A DNA stretch of 64,000 nucleotides from SZUA-35 sp037969565 (GTDB taxonomy: Bacteria > Actinomycetota > Acidimicrobiia > Acidimicrobiales > SZUA-35): positions 1 to 64,000 of the forward strand of contig JBBKXQ010000049.1 in assembly GCA_037969565.1 (NCBI GenBank), given 5' to 3'. The notes beneath the pieces are model-generated. The model searched no databases, was not told the DNA's origin, and saw only the letters and a program-made list of their open reading frames with translations. Both the position numbers and the translations under genes were made by a program. Below, piece after piece: positions 1 to 8,083 of this stretch. Within the stretch, counting starts at the first letter, position 1; every line of letters begins with the position of its first letter.

Positions 1-530
1 CCGGCGCCGGCCACGAAACCCGACTGCCATCCCAAGGTGAGTGCCAGTGCCGGGACCGCAAGTCCACCGAGAAGTGTGGCCGTCGGCATGCCGCTCTGCT
101 TCAGTGCCAAGGCCATTCCCAGTCGCTCGTCGGCGAGACGATCAGCCAGCATCAAGTTGGCGGCAGGCTGGGTCAGTGCATTGGAAGCGCCGGCGACGAG
201 GAGCAGAAGCGTCAGTGAGAGGGGCGAGCGAGCGAGCAGGGCGATAGAGAGCCCGGTGACCACGGTCATCGAAAGGCCGACGCGCATGGCGCCCGGACCA
301 CCGAGGCGTTGTGCCACCTGGCCGAGCAGGGCCGATCCGATCGCGGCGCTGAGGAAGAATGCGCCGATGGCCAGGCCGAGTTGGCGCTCGGACAAGTCGA
401 TCGAGTCGCGGAGTTGAACCGCGACGGCACCCGTGAGAAACGCCGGAAACACGCTGGCCGTGGTTCCGATGATGGCCGCCGACACGACACGCCGTTCGTC
501 AATGGTGAAGCGGCTCGTCAAGACCCTCAC
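1..530 (-). CDS. MFS transporter, N-terminal part (cut by window edge)
   Basis: Reading the minus strand from a GTG at 530 (or TTG at 521) gives an uninterrupted frame to the window edge of about 176 residues, rich in hydrophobic helices separated by short polar loops. A first helix near residues 16-37 is followed by a second and then by a loop reading GQVAQRLGG, which resembles the cytoplasmic loop 2-3 motif of the major facilitator superfamily. Later segments (LALKQSGMPTATLLGG) look like helix 5 of sugar/drug MFS carriers. Substrate cannot be told. It is divergent from the glycerophosphodiesterase, leaving only about 37 bp for both promoters. Family assignment is from helix pattern and loop motif only. 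Confidence 0.7.
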   Translation of the reverse strand, partial: MRVLTSRFTIDERRVVSAAIIGTTASVFPAFLTGAVAVQLRDSIDLSERQLGLAIGAFFLSAAIGSALLGQVAQRLGGPGAMRVGLSMTVVTGLSIALLARSPLSLTLLLLVAGASNALTQPAANLMLADRLADERLGMALALKQSGMPTATLLGGLAVPALALTLGWQSGFVAGA

Positions 531-567
531 CCTACGCGTGCTTCGGTGAACACTAGGGTGCCCAATC

Positions 568-1338
568 GTGAGGTTTTCGTATCTAGATGCAGCTCCGCCG
601 ATCGCAATCTCGCATCGGGGCGGCAATGAGGTCGCACCCGAAAATACGGCGGCCGCCTTCGAACATTCTCTGTCCCTCGGGTACCGCTATCTCGAAACCG
701 ACGTGCACCTCTCGTCCGATGGGATCCTCGTTGCTTTTCACGATGCCGACCTCGCACGAATCGCCGGTCTTCCGGGGTCGATCAACGATCAGACGTGGGA
801 TGTCCTGCAGATGATCGACCTCGGTGACGGAAACCGGATTCCCACGTTGGCCGAGCTGCTCGTGAGTTTTCCCGATGCTCGGTTCAACATCGATCCGAAG
901 GCCGACAACACCGTCGAACCACTGGCTGATCTGCTGGAAGAACTCGGCGCAGTCGATCGAGTCGGTATCGGGTCGTTCGACGATGCTCGTATCTCGCGGC
1001 TCCAGGAGCGACTCGGCCCTGGCCTCTGCACGTCGCCGGGTCCGGCGGAACTCTTCGCCTACATCAGTGCCGACGTGAAGCCGACCGTCGCCTTCGCCAC
1101 CCATGGCTGTCTGCAGATTCCGCCCCGCTTCGGCCAGTTCGAACTCAGCGCCGGCCTGCTCGGTTCGGCCCACGATCTGGGTCTTCAGGTTCATGTCTGG
1201 ACGATCAACGAGCCGGCGCAGATGCTGGAGCTCCTCGATCTGGGGGTGGATGCCGTGATGACCGACCGGGTCGCCGTCCTGAAAGATGTCTTGATCGAGC
1301 GCGATCAGTGGTCGCCATATCCGGAGAAGCTGACGTGA
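568..1338 (+). CDS. Glycerophosphodiester phosphodiesterase
   Basis: A 256-residue TIM-barrel enzyme of the GDPD family, which hydrolyses glycerophosphodiesters from phospholipid turnover to glycerol-3-phosphate and an alcohol. Diagnostic residues are all present: HRGG with His16-Arg17, the APENT motif at 23-27, the metal-binding ETDVH stretch (Glu43, Asp45) and the second catalytic His58 in AFHDAD. There is no signal peptide, so it is probably cytoplasmic. It starts with GTG. Its stop overlaps the next start as GTGA, so the two genes are probably translationally coupled. Length is normal for bacterial UgpQ-like forms. Confidence 0.9.
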   Translation: MRFSYLDAAPPIAISHRGGNEVAPENTAAAFEHSLSLGYRYLETDVHLSSDGILVAFHDADLARIAGLPGSINDQTWDVLQMIDLGDGNRIPTLAELLVSFPDARFNIDPKADNTVEPLADLLEELGAVDRVGIGSFDDARISRLQERLGPGLCTSPGPAELFAYISADVKPTVAFATHGCLQIPPRFGQFELSAGLLGSAHDLGLQVHVWTINEPAQMLELLDLGVDAVMTDRVAVLKDVLIERDQWSPYPEKLT

Positions 1339-2912
1339 TCCGAACCGAAAATGCCCGACTTTCTGCTGGGGGCATGGTCTGCACTGTCGACCATCTGGCG
1401 TCGGTGGCCGGCGTCGAGATGTTGGCCGCCGGCGGAAATGCAGTCGACGCCGCGGTGGCGGCCTCGGCCGCGCTGGCCGTGACGACTCAGAACATGTGTG
1501 GCATGGGTGGCGATTTGTGGGCCCTCGTTCACGTTCCCGGTCGAGCCGAACCCTTTGCGCTGAATGCGTCCGGCTGGGCAGGGGTTGGGTCCGACGCCGC
1601 GTCCATGCGGGCCGAAGGGCTCACCGCCATGCCGTTTCGAGGTGACATCCGCACTGTGCCGGTGCCTGGTTGCGTCGATGGGTGGACGGCACTGCACGAG
1701 CGGTTCGGGGCGCTCTCGCTCAGTGACGTGTTGGCACCGGCCAAGCGGTTGGCCTCGTACGGTTTTCCGGCCTCGCCGATTCTCAGCCGCATGGCTCCGC
1801 TGATCGCCGAGGTCGATGGAGCCAGTGATTTCGTGATCGATGGATCGCCTGTCGGTCCTGGGCAGATGGTGACCAGACCAGGGGTCGCACGATCGCTCGA
1901 CGCAATCGTCGACCGAGGCCGAGCCGGATGGTACGAAGGCGAGTTCGGCGAGGCGTTGATCCGGATCGGCAACGGCCTCTACGGCGACACCGACCTCACC
2001 CATCACCACGCCGAGTGGGTCGAGCCGACCGGAGCCGATGCGTGGGGCCACCGACTCTGGACCGTCCCGCCCAACTCTCAGGGATATCTCTCGCTCGCAG
2101 GGGCGGTCATTGCGCAGGGTCTGGCTCTGCCCGGCGATCCCGCCGACCCGCAATGGGCCCACCTCTTGATCGAGTCGGCGAAGCAGGCGGCCTTCGACCG
2201 GTCCGCCGTGCTGTTCGACGGAGCCGACGGAGCCGCTTTGGTCGACGAAGGCCGACTGGGTTCTCGGCGGCAGAGAATCGACGCTTCGCGAGCGCTGGAC
2301 GTTCACCCGCCAACGGCCGGCGGCGGGACGATCTATCTGTGTACGACCGATGCCGACCACATGGGTGTCTCGTTGATCCAGTCGAATGCGGCCGGCTTCG
2401 GGTCACACCTGGCCGTGCCCGAGGTGGGCGTCTTCCTCCACAATCGAGGCCTGGGTTTCTCCCTGGCCGAGGGACATCCCGCCGAGCTGAGGCCAGGAAA
2501 GCGGCCGCCGAGCACGTTGGCCCCAGCGCTTGCAACCCGTCCGGATGGAACGCTTCGCGCCGTCTTCGGCTGCATGGGCGGCGACGCACAGCCCCAAGTC
2601 GTGCTGCAGATGGCGGCCCGACTGTTGCAGGCCGAGCAAGACCCGGGACGGGCCGTCACCGGCCACCGCTTTGCCTTCACCATCCCCGCCGCAGTGGGAT
2701 TCGATACGTGGTCGACTGGCGCCCCTCTCACTGTCGCCATCGAAGAAGGTTCGGGTTGGGCAGACCAACTGAGATCCAAGGGTCACCGGATCCAGGAGCG
2801 GCCTTGGGGTCTCGGCCTGTTCGGTCATGCCCAGATGATCGACGTCTTCCGCGATCACGTGGCCGGTGTCGCCGATCCTCGGGCTTTGGTGGGCGCCGCG
2901 ATCGGTCGCTGA
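1335..2912 (+). CDS. Gamma-glutamyltransferase family protein
   Basis: A 525-residue member of the Ntn-hydrolase gamma-glutamyltransferase family. The conserved N-terminal GGNAVDAAVA block, the MGGDL segment, and the C-terminal RPGKRPPSTLAPAL segment are visible. The autoprocessing/nucleophile threonine is expected at about residue 332 in GGGTIYLCTTD; the family's usual T-T-H is here G-T-I, so the flanking histidine is missing. No signal peptide is evident, unlike periplasmic GGTs, so it may be a cytoplasmic amidohydrolase of this fold rather than a glutathione hydrolase. I chose the GTG at 1335 because GGAG lies 9 bases upstream and it overlaps the phosphodiesterase stop by 4 bases; an in-frame ATG at 1308 has no such support. 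Confidence 0.85.
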   Translation: MIRTENARLSAGGMVCTVDHLASVAGVEMLAAGGNAVDAAVAASAALAVTTQNMCGMGGDLWALVHVPGRAEPFALNASGWAGVGSDAASMRAEGLTAMPFRGDIRTVPVPGCVDGWTALHERFGALSLSDVLAPAKRLASYGFPASPILSRMAPLIAEVDGASDFVIDGSPVGPGQMVTRPGVARSLDAIVDRGRAGWYEGEFGEALIRIGNGLYGDTDLTHHHAEWVEPTGADAWGHRLWTVPPNSQGYLSLAGAVIAQGLALPGDPADPQWAHLLIESAKQAAFDRSAVLFDGADGAALVDEGRLGSRRQRIDASRALDVHPPTAGGGTIYLCTTDADHMGVSLIQSNAAGFGSHLAVPEVGVFLHNRGLGFSLAEGHPAELRPGKRPPSTLAPALATRPDGTLRAVFGCMGGDAQPQVVLQMAARLLQAEQDPGRAVTGHRFAFTIPAAVGFDTWSTGAPLTVAIEEGSGWADQLRSKGHRIQERPWGLGLFGHAQMIDVFRDHVAGVADPRALVGAAIGR

Positions 2913-2974
2913 GGCCGAGTCCCCGCCCGCGGCTCCCGGGTTCGACCGGTCATGACGACGCAAGAGTAGGGACG

Positions 2975-3006
2975 CGTCAAGCGTCGGAATCGTCAAGCGT
3001 CGGAAT
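2975..3006. repeat. Two perfect 16-bp tandem copies across a stop codon
   Basis: The unit CGTCAAGCGTCGGAAT occurs twice head to tail. The second copy contains the TGA stop of the minus-strand enoyl-CoA hydratase, so the duplication has copied the last codons and the stop into the 3' flank. Confidence 0.85.
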
Positions 3007-3874
3007 CGGGATCAGCAAACTTCGGAGCCCGTTTCTCGAAGAACGCTCGCACCGACTCCTTCTGATTTGCGCTGCCGATGAGGCGTCCGATCTCGGCTCG
3101 TTCGAGAGCAAAACCGTCGGCGACCGATCGTTTCGGGGCCTGGTTGAAGAGACGCTTGGCCGCTCGCACCGCGTGGGGCGATTTCTGGGCGATCTCGACC
3201 GCCATCTCGTGGGCTGCGGCCAGTGGGTCGTCGGCGAGATGGGTGACCAAGCCGAGTGCCTTGGCCTCTTCGGCGCCGACCATTCGCCCGCTGAAGGTCA
3301 GATCCTTGGCCACGTCGATCCCGACCAGATTCACGAGGGCCTGGGTGCCCGTCATGTCGGGGATCAGTCCCCATCTGATCTCGAGGACCGACATCTTGGT
3401 GTCCGGTCCGGCGATCCGGATGTCAGCGCCCAGAGCCAACTGAATTCCTCCGCCCAGGGCGTGGCCGCGTAGGGCGGCGATCACCGGTACCGGCAACTCG
3501 GTCCAGCCGTAGACGGACTGCTGGGCGTGGTGGGTGATCCGGCCCGCTTCGAGTTCGGTGACTCCGCCGACCGGCCGCGACTTCGGAGCATCAGCCATGC
3601 CCTGGAAGCTGCCGAAGTCGAGACCGGCGCAGAACGACCGACCCTCACCGGAAAGGACGACGGCCCGAACCGAGCCATCCGTGGCGAGGGAGTCGCTCGT
3701 TTCGACGAGTGCTTTGAACATCGCCGAGTCGAGCGCGTTCATCTTGTCGGGCCGGTTGAGCCGAACGTCGGCGACTCCGGCTTCGTCGATGGAGAGAATG
3801 ATGCGTGGGGCCGGGTCTTGGGATTCGGTTCCATTCTGGATGGAACGGTCCGCGGTCGAGGAGTCGGTAGCCAT
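2993..3874 (-). CDS. Enoyl-CoA hydratase/isomerase family protein
   Basis: A 293-residue crotonase-fold protein acting on acyl-CoA thioesters. The oxyanion-hole segments are GRSFCAGLDFGSF and ALRGHALGGGIQLAL, and a glutamate sits at the usual catalytic position in LEIRWGLIPDMTG. The N-terminal 30 residues are polar and poorly conserved. I place the start at the ATG at 3874: AAGG lies about 9 bases upstream, and the longer open frame merely overlaps the upstream DUF5522 gene. The exact substrate (beta-oxidation or a side-chain pathway) cannot be told. It is 11 bp downstream of the DUF5522 gene and so probably cotranscribed. Confidence 0.88.
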   Translation of the reverse strand: MATDSSTADRSIQNGTESQDPAPRIILSIDEAGVADVRLNRPDKMNALDSAMFKALVETSDSLATDGSVRAVVLSGEGRSFCAGLDFGSFQGMADAPKSRPVGGVTELEAGRITHHAQQSVYGWTELPVPVIAALRGHALGGGIQLALGADIRIAGPDTKMSVLEIRWGLIPDMTGTQALVNLVGIDVAKDLTFSGRMVGAEEAKALGLVTHLADDPLAAAHEMAVEIAQKSPHAVRAAKRLFNQAPKRSVADGFALERAEIGRLIGSANQKESVRAFFEKRAPKFADPDSDA

Positions 3875-3885
3875 GACGGCAGACC

Positions 3886-4125
3886 TTATGTGATCGCGCC
3901 AACCCAAGGACAATGGCGGCAGCCTCGTTCGCAGCAGGGCCGAGCCAGGAGATGGGTGGCCGTCATCACGAACAACCCGGTGGTCGGATCGATGTAGCCC
4001 ATCTTTCCGCCCTCGACCGCGGCATTGTGGGCCTCGATGCAGGCCTCGTACGACGGGTGATCGCTGGGGAATCGGCTTGGGTGAGGGGTCGAAACGGCGT
4101 TCGGCCTGAGCTGTGGCACGGTCAC
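3886..4125 (-). CDS. DUF5522 small cysteine-rich protein
   Basis: A 79-residue protein whose C-terminal half carries a VMTATHLLARPCC segment followed by ERGCRHCPW, the signature of the uncharacterised DUF5522 family (CC-x3-C-x2-C). The four clustered cysteines and one histidine suggest metal or Fe-S binding, which is inference. It starts with GTG (an alternative GTG is six bases further in). It precedes an enoyl-CoA hydratase by 11 bp in the same direction. The upstream region holds repeated CACACCGTT-like motifs that may be operators. Confidence 0.8.
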   Translation of the reverse strand: MTVPQLRPNAVSTPHPSRFPSDHPSYEACIEAHNAAVEGGKMGYIDPTTGLFVMTATHLLARPCCERGCRHCPWVGAIT

Positions 4126-4192
4126 ACGGTAAGGAAACGTCCGAGGTTGTCCACAACAAAGTCACACCGTTATCCGACAAATTCACACCGTT
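4122..4192. promoter_or_regulatory. Intergenic region with 21-bp-spaced direct repeats
   Basis: The divergent gap between the DUF5522 gene and the next plus-strand gene contains TCACACCGTT at 4162-4171 and again at 4183-4192, exactly 21 bp apart (two helix turns), with a related TCACACGGT at 4122-4130. TTGTCCACA at 4147-4155 matches the high-GC actinobacterial DnaA box sequence, but a single box may be chance. The spacing is what an operator for a dimeric regulator often shows; no regulator is identified. Confidence 0.35.
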
Positions 4193-4235
4193 GTACGTCT
4201 TCCTCCCCACAGGCCGCGTGCTTTAGGGTCGCTTC

Positions 4236-4487
4236 ATGGCTTGCTTCACCGTCACCCTCAACGATCAGACCAACGAAACCATCGCCAACGCCGACGCCTA
4301 CCAACAGGAGGGTCCACTCATGACCTTCTTCTCACTCGCCGATGGACGCGATGTGATCGACTCGTGGAGTCGGCGTCTCGCCAGCTTCCGAACCGCTGAT
4401 GTCGTGGCCGTCCGTCGAATCGACGAGACGGTCGACCCGGCCACTCTGGTCACCAATCAGCAGACCACACTGCTCAGGTCCGCATGA
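4236..4487 (+). CDS. Small hypothetical protein
   Basis: An 83-residue soluble protein that I do not recognise. It has no membrane segment or signal peptide and only one cysteine. Support for it being real: an AGGGT stretch upstream of the ATG, and a stop that overlaps the start of the alpha/beta hydrolase by ATGA, the arrangement of coupled genes. The middle (FFSLADGRDVIDSWSRRL) looks like a folded helix-rich segment. Confidence 0.6.
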   Translation: MACFTVTLNDQTNETIANADAYQQEGPLMTFFSLADGRDVIDSWSRRLASFRTADVVAVRRIDETVDPATLVTNQQTTLLRSA

Positions 4488-5170
4488 CCTCGGCGCCGGC
4501 AGTGTTGCTGATTCACGGGTTCACCACGTCGGCCAGACGGACGTGGCAGGAACCGGGCTGGATCGACCTGCTCCACGACGCCGGCCGGCGGGTGATCGCG
4601 CCCGACCTGTTGGGTCATGGTGGGGCGGCGAAGCCCCATGACGTCGACGCCTACCGGGATGTCGAGAAGCTCGTTGCCTCCGTACTACCGGATGGAGAGC
4701 CCGTCGATGCCGTCGGGTACTCGGCCGGAGCCCGGATCCTGTTGTGCCTGGCGGCTGAAGACCCGTCCCGATTCAATCGAATCGTCATCGGCGGCATGGG
4801 TGGTCGCCTTTTCGAGAAGCGGGAGGAGAATCCGATCCTCGACGCCATCGAGGGGAGAGGTGATTCCAGCGACATGGTCGGTCAACATTTCCGCTCGATG
4901 GCCGAGGGCGACGGCAATGACCCGAAGGCGCTTGCTGCCTTCATCCAGCGCGAACAACCTCGACTGGATCGAGAGCACATCGCCAAGATCACCTGTCCGA
5001 CCCTCGTCATCATCGGCGACAAAGATTTCGCCGGTCCGGGCGAACCTCTGGCTGATGCGCTACCGAACGGAACGCTGGTCACCTTGCGAAATGTGGATCA
5101 CTTCGGCCTTCCCAAGTCGTTTGACTTCGTGGAGAAGGGACTCGACTTCCTGGGAGCGGCGCCGTTCTGA
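4484..5170 (+). CDS. Alpha/beta hydrolase
   Basis: A compact 228-residue alpha/beta hydrolase. The strand-loop LLIHGFTTS carries the oxyanion HG, the nucleophile elbow is GYSAG (serine near residue 80), the acid is probably the Asp of GDKDF, and the catalytic histidine is in NVDHFG near the C-terminus. Substrate is unknown; small esterase or lactonase are possibilities. The start overlaps the preceding small gene by four bases. Confidence 0.88.
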   Translation: MTSAPAVLLIHGFTTSARRTWQEPGWIDLLHDAGRRVIAPDLLGHGGAAKPHDVDAYRDVEKLVASVLPDGEPVDAVGYSAGARILLCLAAEDPSRFNRIVIGGMGGRLFEKREENPILDAIEGRGDSSDMVGQHFRSMAEGDGNDPKALAAFIQREQPRLDREHIAKITCPTLVIIGDKDFAGPGEPLADALPNGTLVTLRNVDHFGLPKSFDFVEKGLDFLGAAPF

Positions 5171-5176
5171 GCAGGG

Positions 5177-5860
5177 TCAGCCCGTGGCCGGACCGCCCCT
5201 GGTGTGGAGCGTGCCGGGTGGGTCGGCGATCCAATCGGCTGACTGGTCCCACGTGCCGTCAAAAACGAGTTCGCTCATGGGCCGTCGACGCACCGGGCCG
5301 TGTTTGCCTGCCGGCCTTCCGAGCGGAATGGTTGCCGCAATCGAATGGTCATCGGGGATGGCACAGATACGACGCAGTTCGGTTTCAACGGGTGCATGCC
5401 AGCCGGTGAGGACCCCGCCGAAGCCGAGTGCCCGGGCGGCAAGCAGCAGATTTTGGCAAGCCGGGTACACCGAGGCTCCGTCGAAGAGGGTGTCGTGTCG
5501 TCGCCGCAGACAAGCCAGCACCACGACGGGTGTTGCTTCGAAGTGATCGACGAAGTGCTGCATCGTGCGAGCCATTCGAGCCTTCGGAGAGTCGTTGTCG
5601 GCGCCACTCCCCTGCTCATACCGGTCATCGGCCCGCTTCGAGGCCCATCCCCGGCGGAAGCTCTCGCCCAGCACGGCCTTCGCCTCGACGGCCGCCGGGC
5701 CATCGCGCAACACGAGGAACCGAAAGTTCTGGCGGTTGGATCCCGTCGGGGCTCTGGTGGCGGCGAAGAGGATCTGGGCCAGCGCCTCGTCGGTGATCGG
5801 CTCGTCGGTGTAGCGGCGAATCGCTCTGGTTGTCGACAATCCCGTGATCAGCGAGACCAT
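5177..5860 (-). CDS. Nitroreductase family FMN-dependent oxidoreductase
   Basis: A 227-residue nitroreductase-fold protein. The N-terminal STTRAIRRYTDEPI and ATRAPTGSNRQNFRF segments are the FMN phosphate and ring-binding motifs of the family, and the later YPACQNLLLAARALGFGGVLT segment is the second conserved helix. Members reduce nitroaromatics, quinones or unsaturated bonds with NAD(P)H. Its ATG shares one base with the TGA of the upstream SDR gene, so the two form an operon. Confidence 0.88.
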   Translation of the reverse strand: MVSLITGLSTTRAIRRYTDEPITDEALAQILFAATRAPTGSNRQNFRFLVLRDGPAAVEAKAVLGESFRRGWASKRADDRYEQGSGADNDSPKARMARTMQHFVDHFEATPVVVLACLRRRHDTLFDGASVYPACQNLLLAARALGFGGVLTGWHAPVETELRRICAIPDDHSIAATIPLGRPAGKHGPVRRRPMSELVFDGTWDQSADWIADPPGTLHTRGGPATG

Positions 5861-6645
5861 CAGGTGTTCTGCGCCGTCATCCCGCCGTCGACGACGAGCA
5901 CGGTGCCGTTGATGAACGATGCCGCAGGCAGGGTCAATGACAGCACGGCGTGGGCCACTTCTTCAGGAGACCCATAACGTCCGAGCGGCACTCGCCGTCG
6001 GGCGAATTTGTCCTTGGCTTCGTCGTCGATTGCGTCCGTCATCCCCGTCCGGATGGGGCCCGGAGCCACGCAGTTGACCGTGACTCCGCGGCGACCGAGT
6101 TCGACCGCGAGGCCTCGGGTGAGCCCGATGACACCGTGCTTGGAAGCGGTGTAGGCGGTGATGTACGGGGTGGCGCCGAGGCCCTCGGTGGAGGCGATGT
6201 TGACGATCCGGCCTTCTCGGTCGCGCAACAGGTCGTCGAGGCAGGCTCGGATCAGAACCGTGTGAGCTTCGAGATTCACTCCCAACGTGGTTCGCCAAGC
6301 GTCGTCGTACGAGTCGGCGTCGATCGGCGCCGGAATACTCACCCCTGCGTTGTTGACGAGGATGTCCACCGGGCCCAGTGCGTGACGAATCGATTCGACT
6401 GCGGCCCCCACGCCGGCGCGATCGCTGACGTCGGCCGCGACGCCGCTGACGGCATGGTGACCGGCGTCTGCCAACTCGTTCAGGACGTGATCGATCCCGG
6501 TCTGGGTTTGGTCGATGAGACCGACCTTCGCACCTTCATCGGCGAAGAGGTGGGCCATGGCACGTCCCATTCCGGACGCCGCTCCGGTGATGATGACCAC
6601 CCGTCCCTCGATCGAACGCGAAAGCTGACTCAACCTCGTTGTCAT
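5860..6645 (-). CDS. Short-chain dehydrogenase/reductase
   Basis: A 261-residue classical SDR. The nucleotide site is TGAASGMGRAM near residue 20, NNAG follows, and the catalytic YTASK sits after the serine of NIAST. Asp at the end of beta-2 (GLIDQ) suggests NAD(H) preference. C-terminal FINGTVLVVDGG is typical of FabG-like members. Likely an oxidoreductase on a hydroxyl or keto group of a small acyl or alcohol substrate. It leads an operon with the nitroreductase. Confidence 0.9.
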   Translation of the reverse strand: MTTRLSQLSRSIEGRVVIITGAASGMGRAMAHLFADEGAKVGLIDQTQTGIDHVLNELADAGHHAVSGVAADVSDRAGVGAAVESIRHALGPVDILVNNAGVSIPAPIDADSYDDAWRTTLGVNLEAHTVLIRACLDDLLRDREGRIVNIASTEGLGATPYITAYTASKHGVIGLTRGLAVELGRRGVTVNCVAPGPIRTGMTDAIDDEAKDKFARRRVPLGRYGSPEEVAHAVLSLTLPAASFINGTVLVVDGGMTAQNT

Positions 6646-6692
6646 GACGGTGAGGCTAGGTGCCGCACCTCATTCGATTCACATTGCCGGCC

Positions 6693-6729
6693 CAGACCGT
6701 CGAGCTCAGACCGTCGAGCTCAGACCGTC
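6693..6729. repeat. 14-bp tandem repeat, 2.6 copies, entering the cvnD stop
   Basis: The unit CAGACCGTCGAGCT is repeated twice perfectly and a third time in part. The partial copy runs into the stop codon of the minus-strand GTPase gene. Confidence 0.85.
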
Positions 6730-7294
6730 ACACCGTGGCGGCGGCGATGGTCATGGCGTGACGGACGAGGCCGATCAGCGTGTCGCGGACGGCGGCTCGG
6801 TGCCGGGCGTCGGTGACGACGATCGGAATGTGCAGCGGGATGTCCAACGCCTCGCGGATGTCATCCGGATGGTGCTTGAGTACACCGTCGAACGCGTTGA
6901 CGGCGACGACGAAGGGCAGACCGGCCCGTTCCATGTAGTCGATGGCAGCAAAGCAATGATCGAGTCGTCCGGTATCGACCAGGACGACGGCGCCGATGGC
7001 CCCTCGTACGAGTTCGTCCCACATGAAGTGGAAACGGTCCTGGCCCGGGGTGCCAAAGAGATACAGCACGAGTTCGGAGCTGAGGCTCACTCGGCCGAAG
7101 TCCATGGCCACCGTGGTGCTCGTCTTGCTCGTGGCATCGCCGAGATCGTCGACGCCTTCGCTGACCTTGGTCATGGCGGCTTCGGTGGTGAGCGGATCGA
7201 TGTCGGACACCGTTGCGACGAACGTGGACTTGCCGACGGCGAAGCCTCCTGCGACAACGATCTTGACGGGAATTTGCGATTGATGGGTCGTCAT
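6728..7294 (-). CDS. cvnD: Conservon GTPase (CvnD-like)
   Basis: A 188-residue Ras-like/MglA-like GTPase. The P-loop is GGFAVGKST at residues 16-24, the switch I threonine lies in TSTTVAMDFGR, and switch II is LFGTPGQDRF. VAVNAFDG takes the place of the NKxD guanine motif, as in conservon GTPases. It is the last of four same-strand genes in the order kinase, roadblock, DUF742, GTPase, which defines an actinobacterial conservon. In Streptomyces such proteins form a membrane-associated, G-protein-like signalling complex; the same role here is inference. Confidence 0.93.
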   Translation of the reverse strand: MTTHQSQIPVKIVVAGGFAVGKSTFVATVSDIDPLTTEAAMTKVSEGVDDLGDATSKTSTTVAMDFGRVSLSSELVLYLFGTPGQDRFHFMWDELVRGAIGAVVLVDTGRLDHCFAAIDYMERAGLPFVVAVNAFDGVLKHHPDDIREALDIPLHIPIVVTDARHRAAVRDTLIGLVRHAMTIAAATV

Positions 7295-7301
7295 GGGTTC
7301 C

Positions 7302-7664
7302 TCAGAGCGCCTGGAGTCCGTCGAGGACGCGCTCGAGTAGCTGGAGATCGGGTCGGGCAGATGTTTGCGTTGGAGCGGTTTGGGTTCCTACGAGACCCTC
7401 ATTGACGAGGTCGCCGACGAGAACACGCGCAACCTGGAGGTGGATCTTCAGGTGAGCGGAGATCTCCGCCACCGATTGGGGGTCGGTGCAGAGCTCGAGA
7501 ATTCGATGTCGTTCCAGCCCTGCGGTCAGCAGTGCTTGATGTCCATCGGGCGTCGTCCGAATCTGGGCTTCGAGTGGGAGATCGACGGCGGCTCTGGTCC
7601 TGCCTCCCGTCAGGAGGTAAGGACGGACCCGGAAGGCCGCCTCGCTGGTGGTGCTGTCGCTCAT
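7302..7664 (-). CDS. cvnC: DUF742 protein (CvnC-like)
   Basis: A 120-residue DUF742 protein. The N-terminal VRPYLLTGGRTRA signature is unmistakable, and the middle (SVAEISAHLKIHLQVARVLVGDLVNEGLV) forms the winged-helix-like core. It overlaps the roadblock gene upstream by ATGA and is seven bp from the GTPase gene, so it is expressed with both. In conservons it is thought to link the kinase-like protein to the GTPase. Confidence 0.93.
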   Translation of the reverse strand: MSDSTTSEAAFRVRPYLLTGGRTRAAVDLPLEAQIRTTPDGHQALLTAGLERHRILELCTDPQSVAEISAHLKIHLQVARVLVGDLVNEGLVGTQTAPTQTSARPDLQLLERVLDGLQAL

Positions 7665-8083
7665 GCCGGCAGAGCAGCCTGGAGTTCGGCGCGCAGTTCG
7701 GGTGTGAGGACAGCGCCGGTCTTTTCGACGAGCACGGCCATTTCGTAGGCGACCAGTCCCACGTCAGCTCCGGCTTGGGCCACGGTGGCCAGGAGTGATC
7801 CGTCACTGATGCCAGTGACGAAGAGGAAGGCGTTCTCCATCTCGACGATGACGTCGGTGACGGCGCCGCCTCCGAAGCGACCGGCGGCCCCGTAGGCCAA
7901 GCCGATGAGTCCTGAAGAGACGGCGGAGAACCGGTCGACGGCGTCGCGGTCGAGACCGGTCGAGGCGGCGATCGGTAGTCCGTCAGACGAGACCACGACA
8001 GCTTCGGTCACTCCTGGTACTCGTTCGACGAAGCTGTTCACCAGCCAGTTGATGTTGCTGGCCTGTGTGCTCATCACGCTCAT
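7661..8083 (-). CDS. cvnB: Roadblock/LC7 domain protein (CvnB-like)
   Basis: A 140-residue Roadblock/LC7 protein. The domain covers nearly the whole chain: NWLVNSFVERVPGV leads to VVVSSDGLPIAAS, then a second helix and the VIVEMENAFLFVTGISDGSLLATVA strands. Such proteins dimerise and regulate the adjacent GTPase. It overlaps the kinase gene upstream and the DUF742 gene downstream by four bases each, so translation of the set is coupled. Confidence 0.93.
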   Translation of the reverse strand: MSVMSTQASNINWLVNSFVERVPGVTEAVVVSSDGLPIAASTGLDRDAVDRFSAVSSGLIGLAYGAAGRFGGGAVTDVIVEMENAFLFVTGISDGSLLATVAQAGADVGLVAYEMAVLVEKTGAVLTPELRAELQAALPA

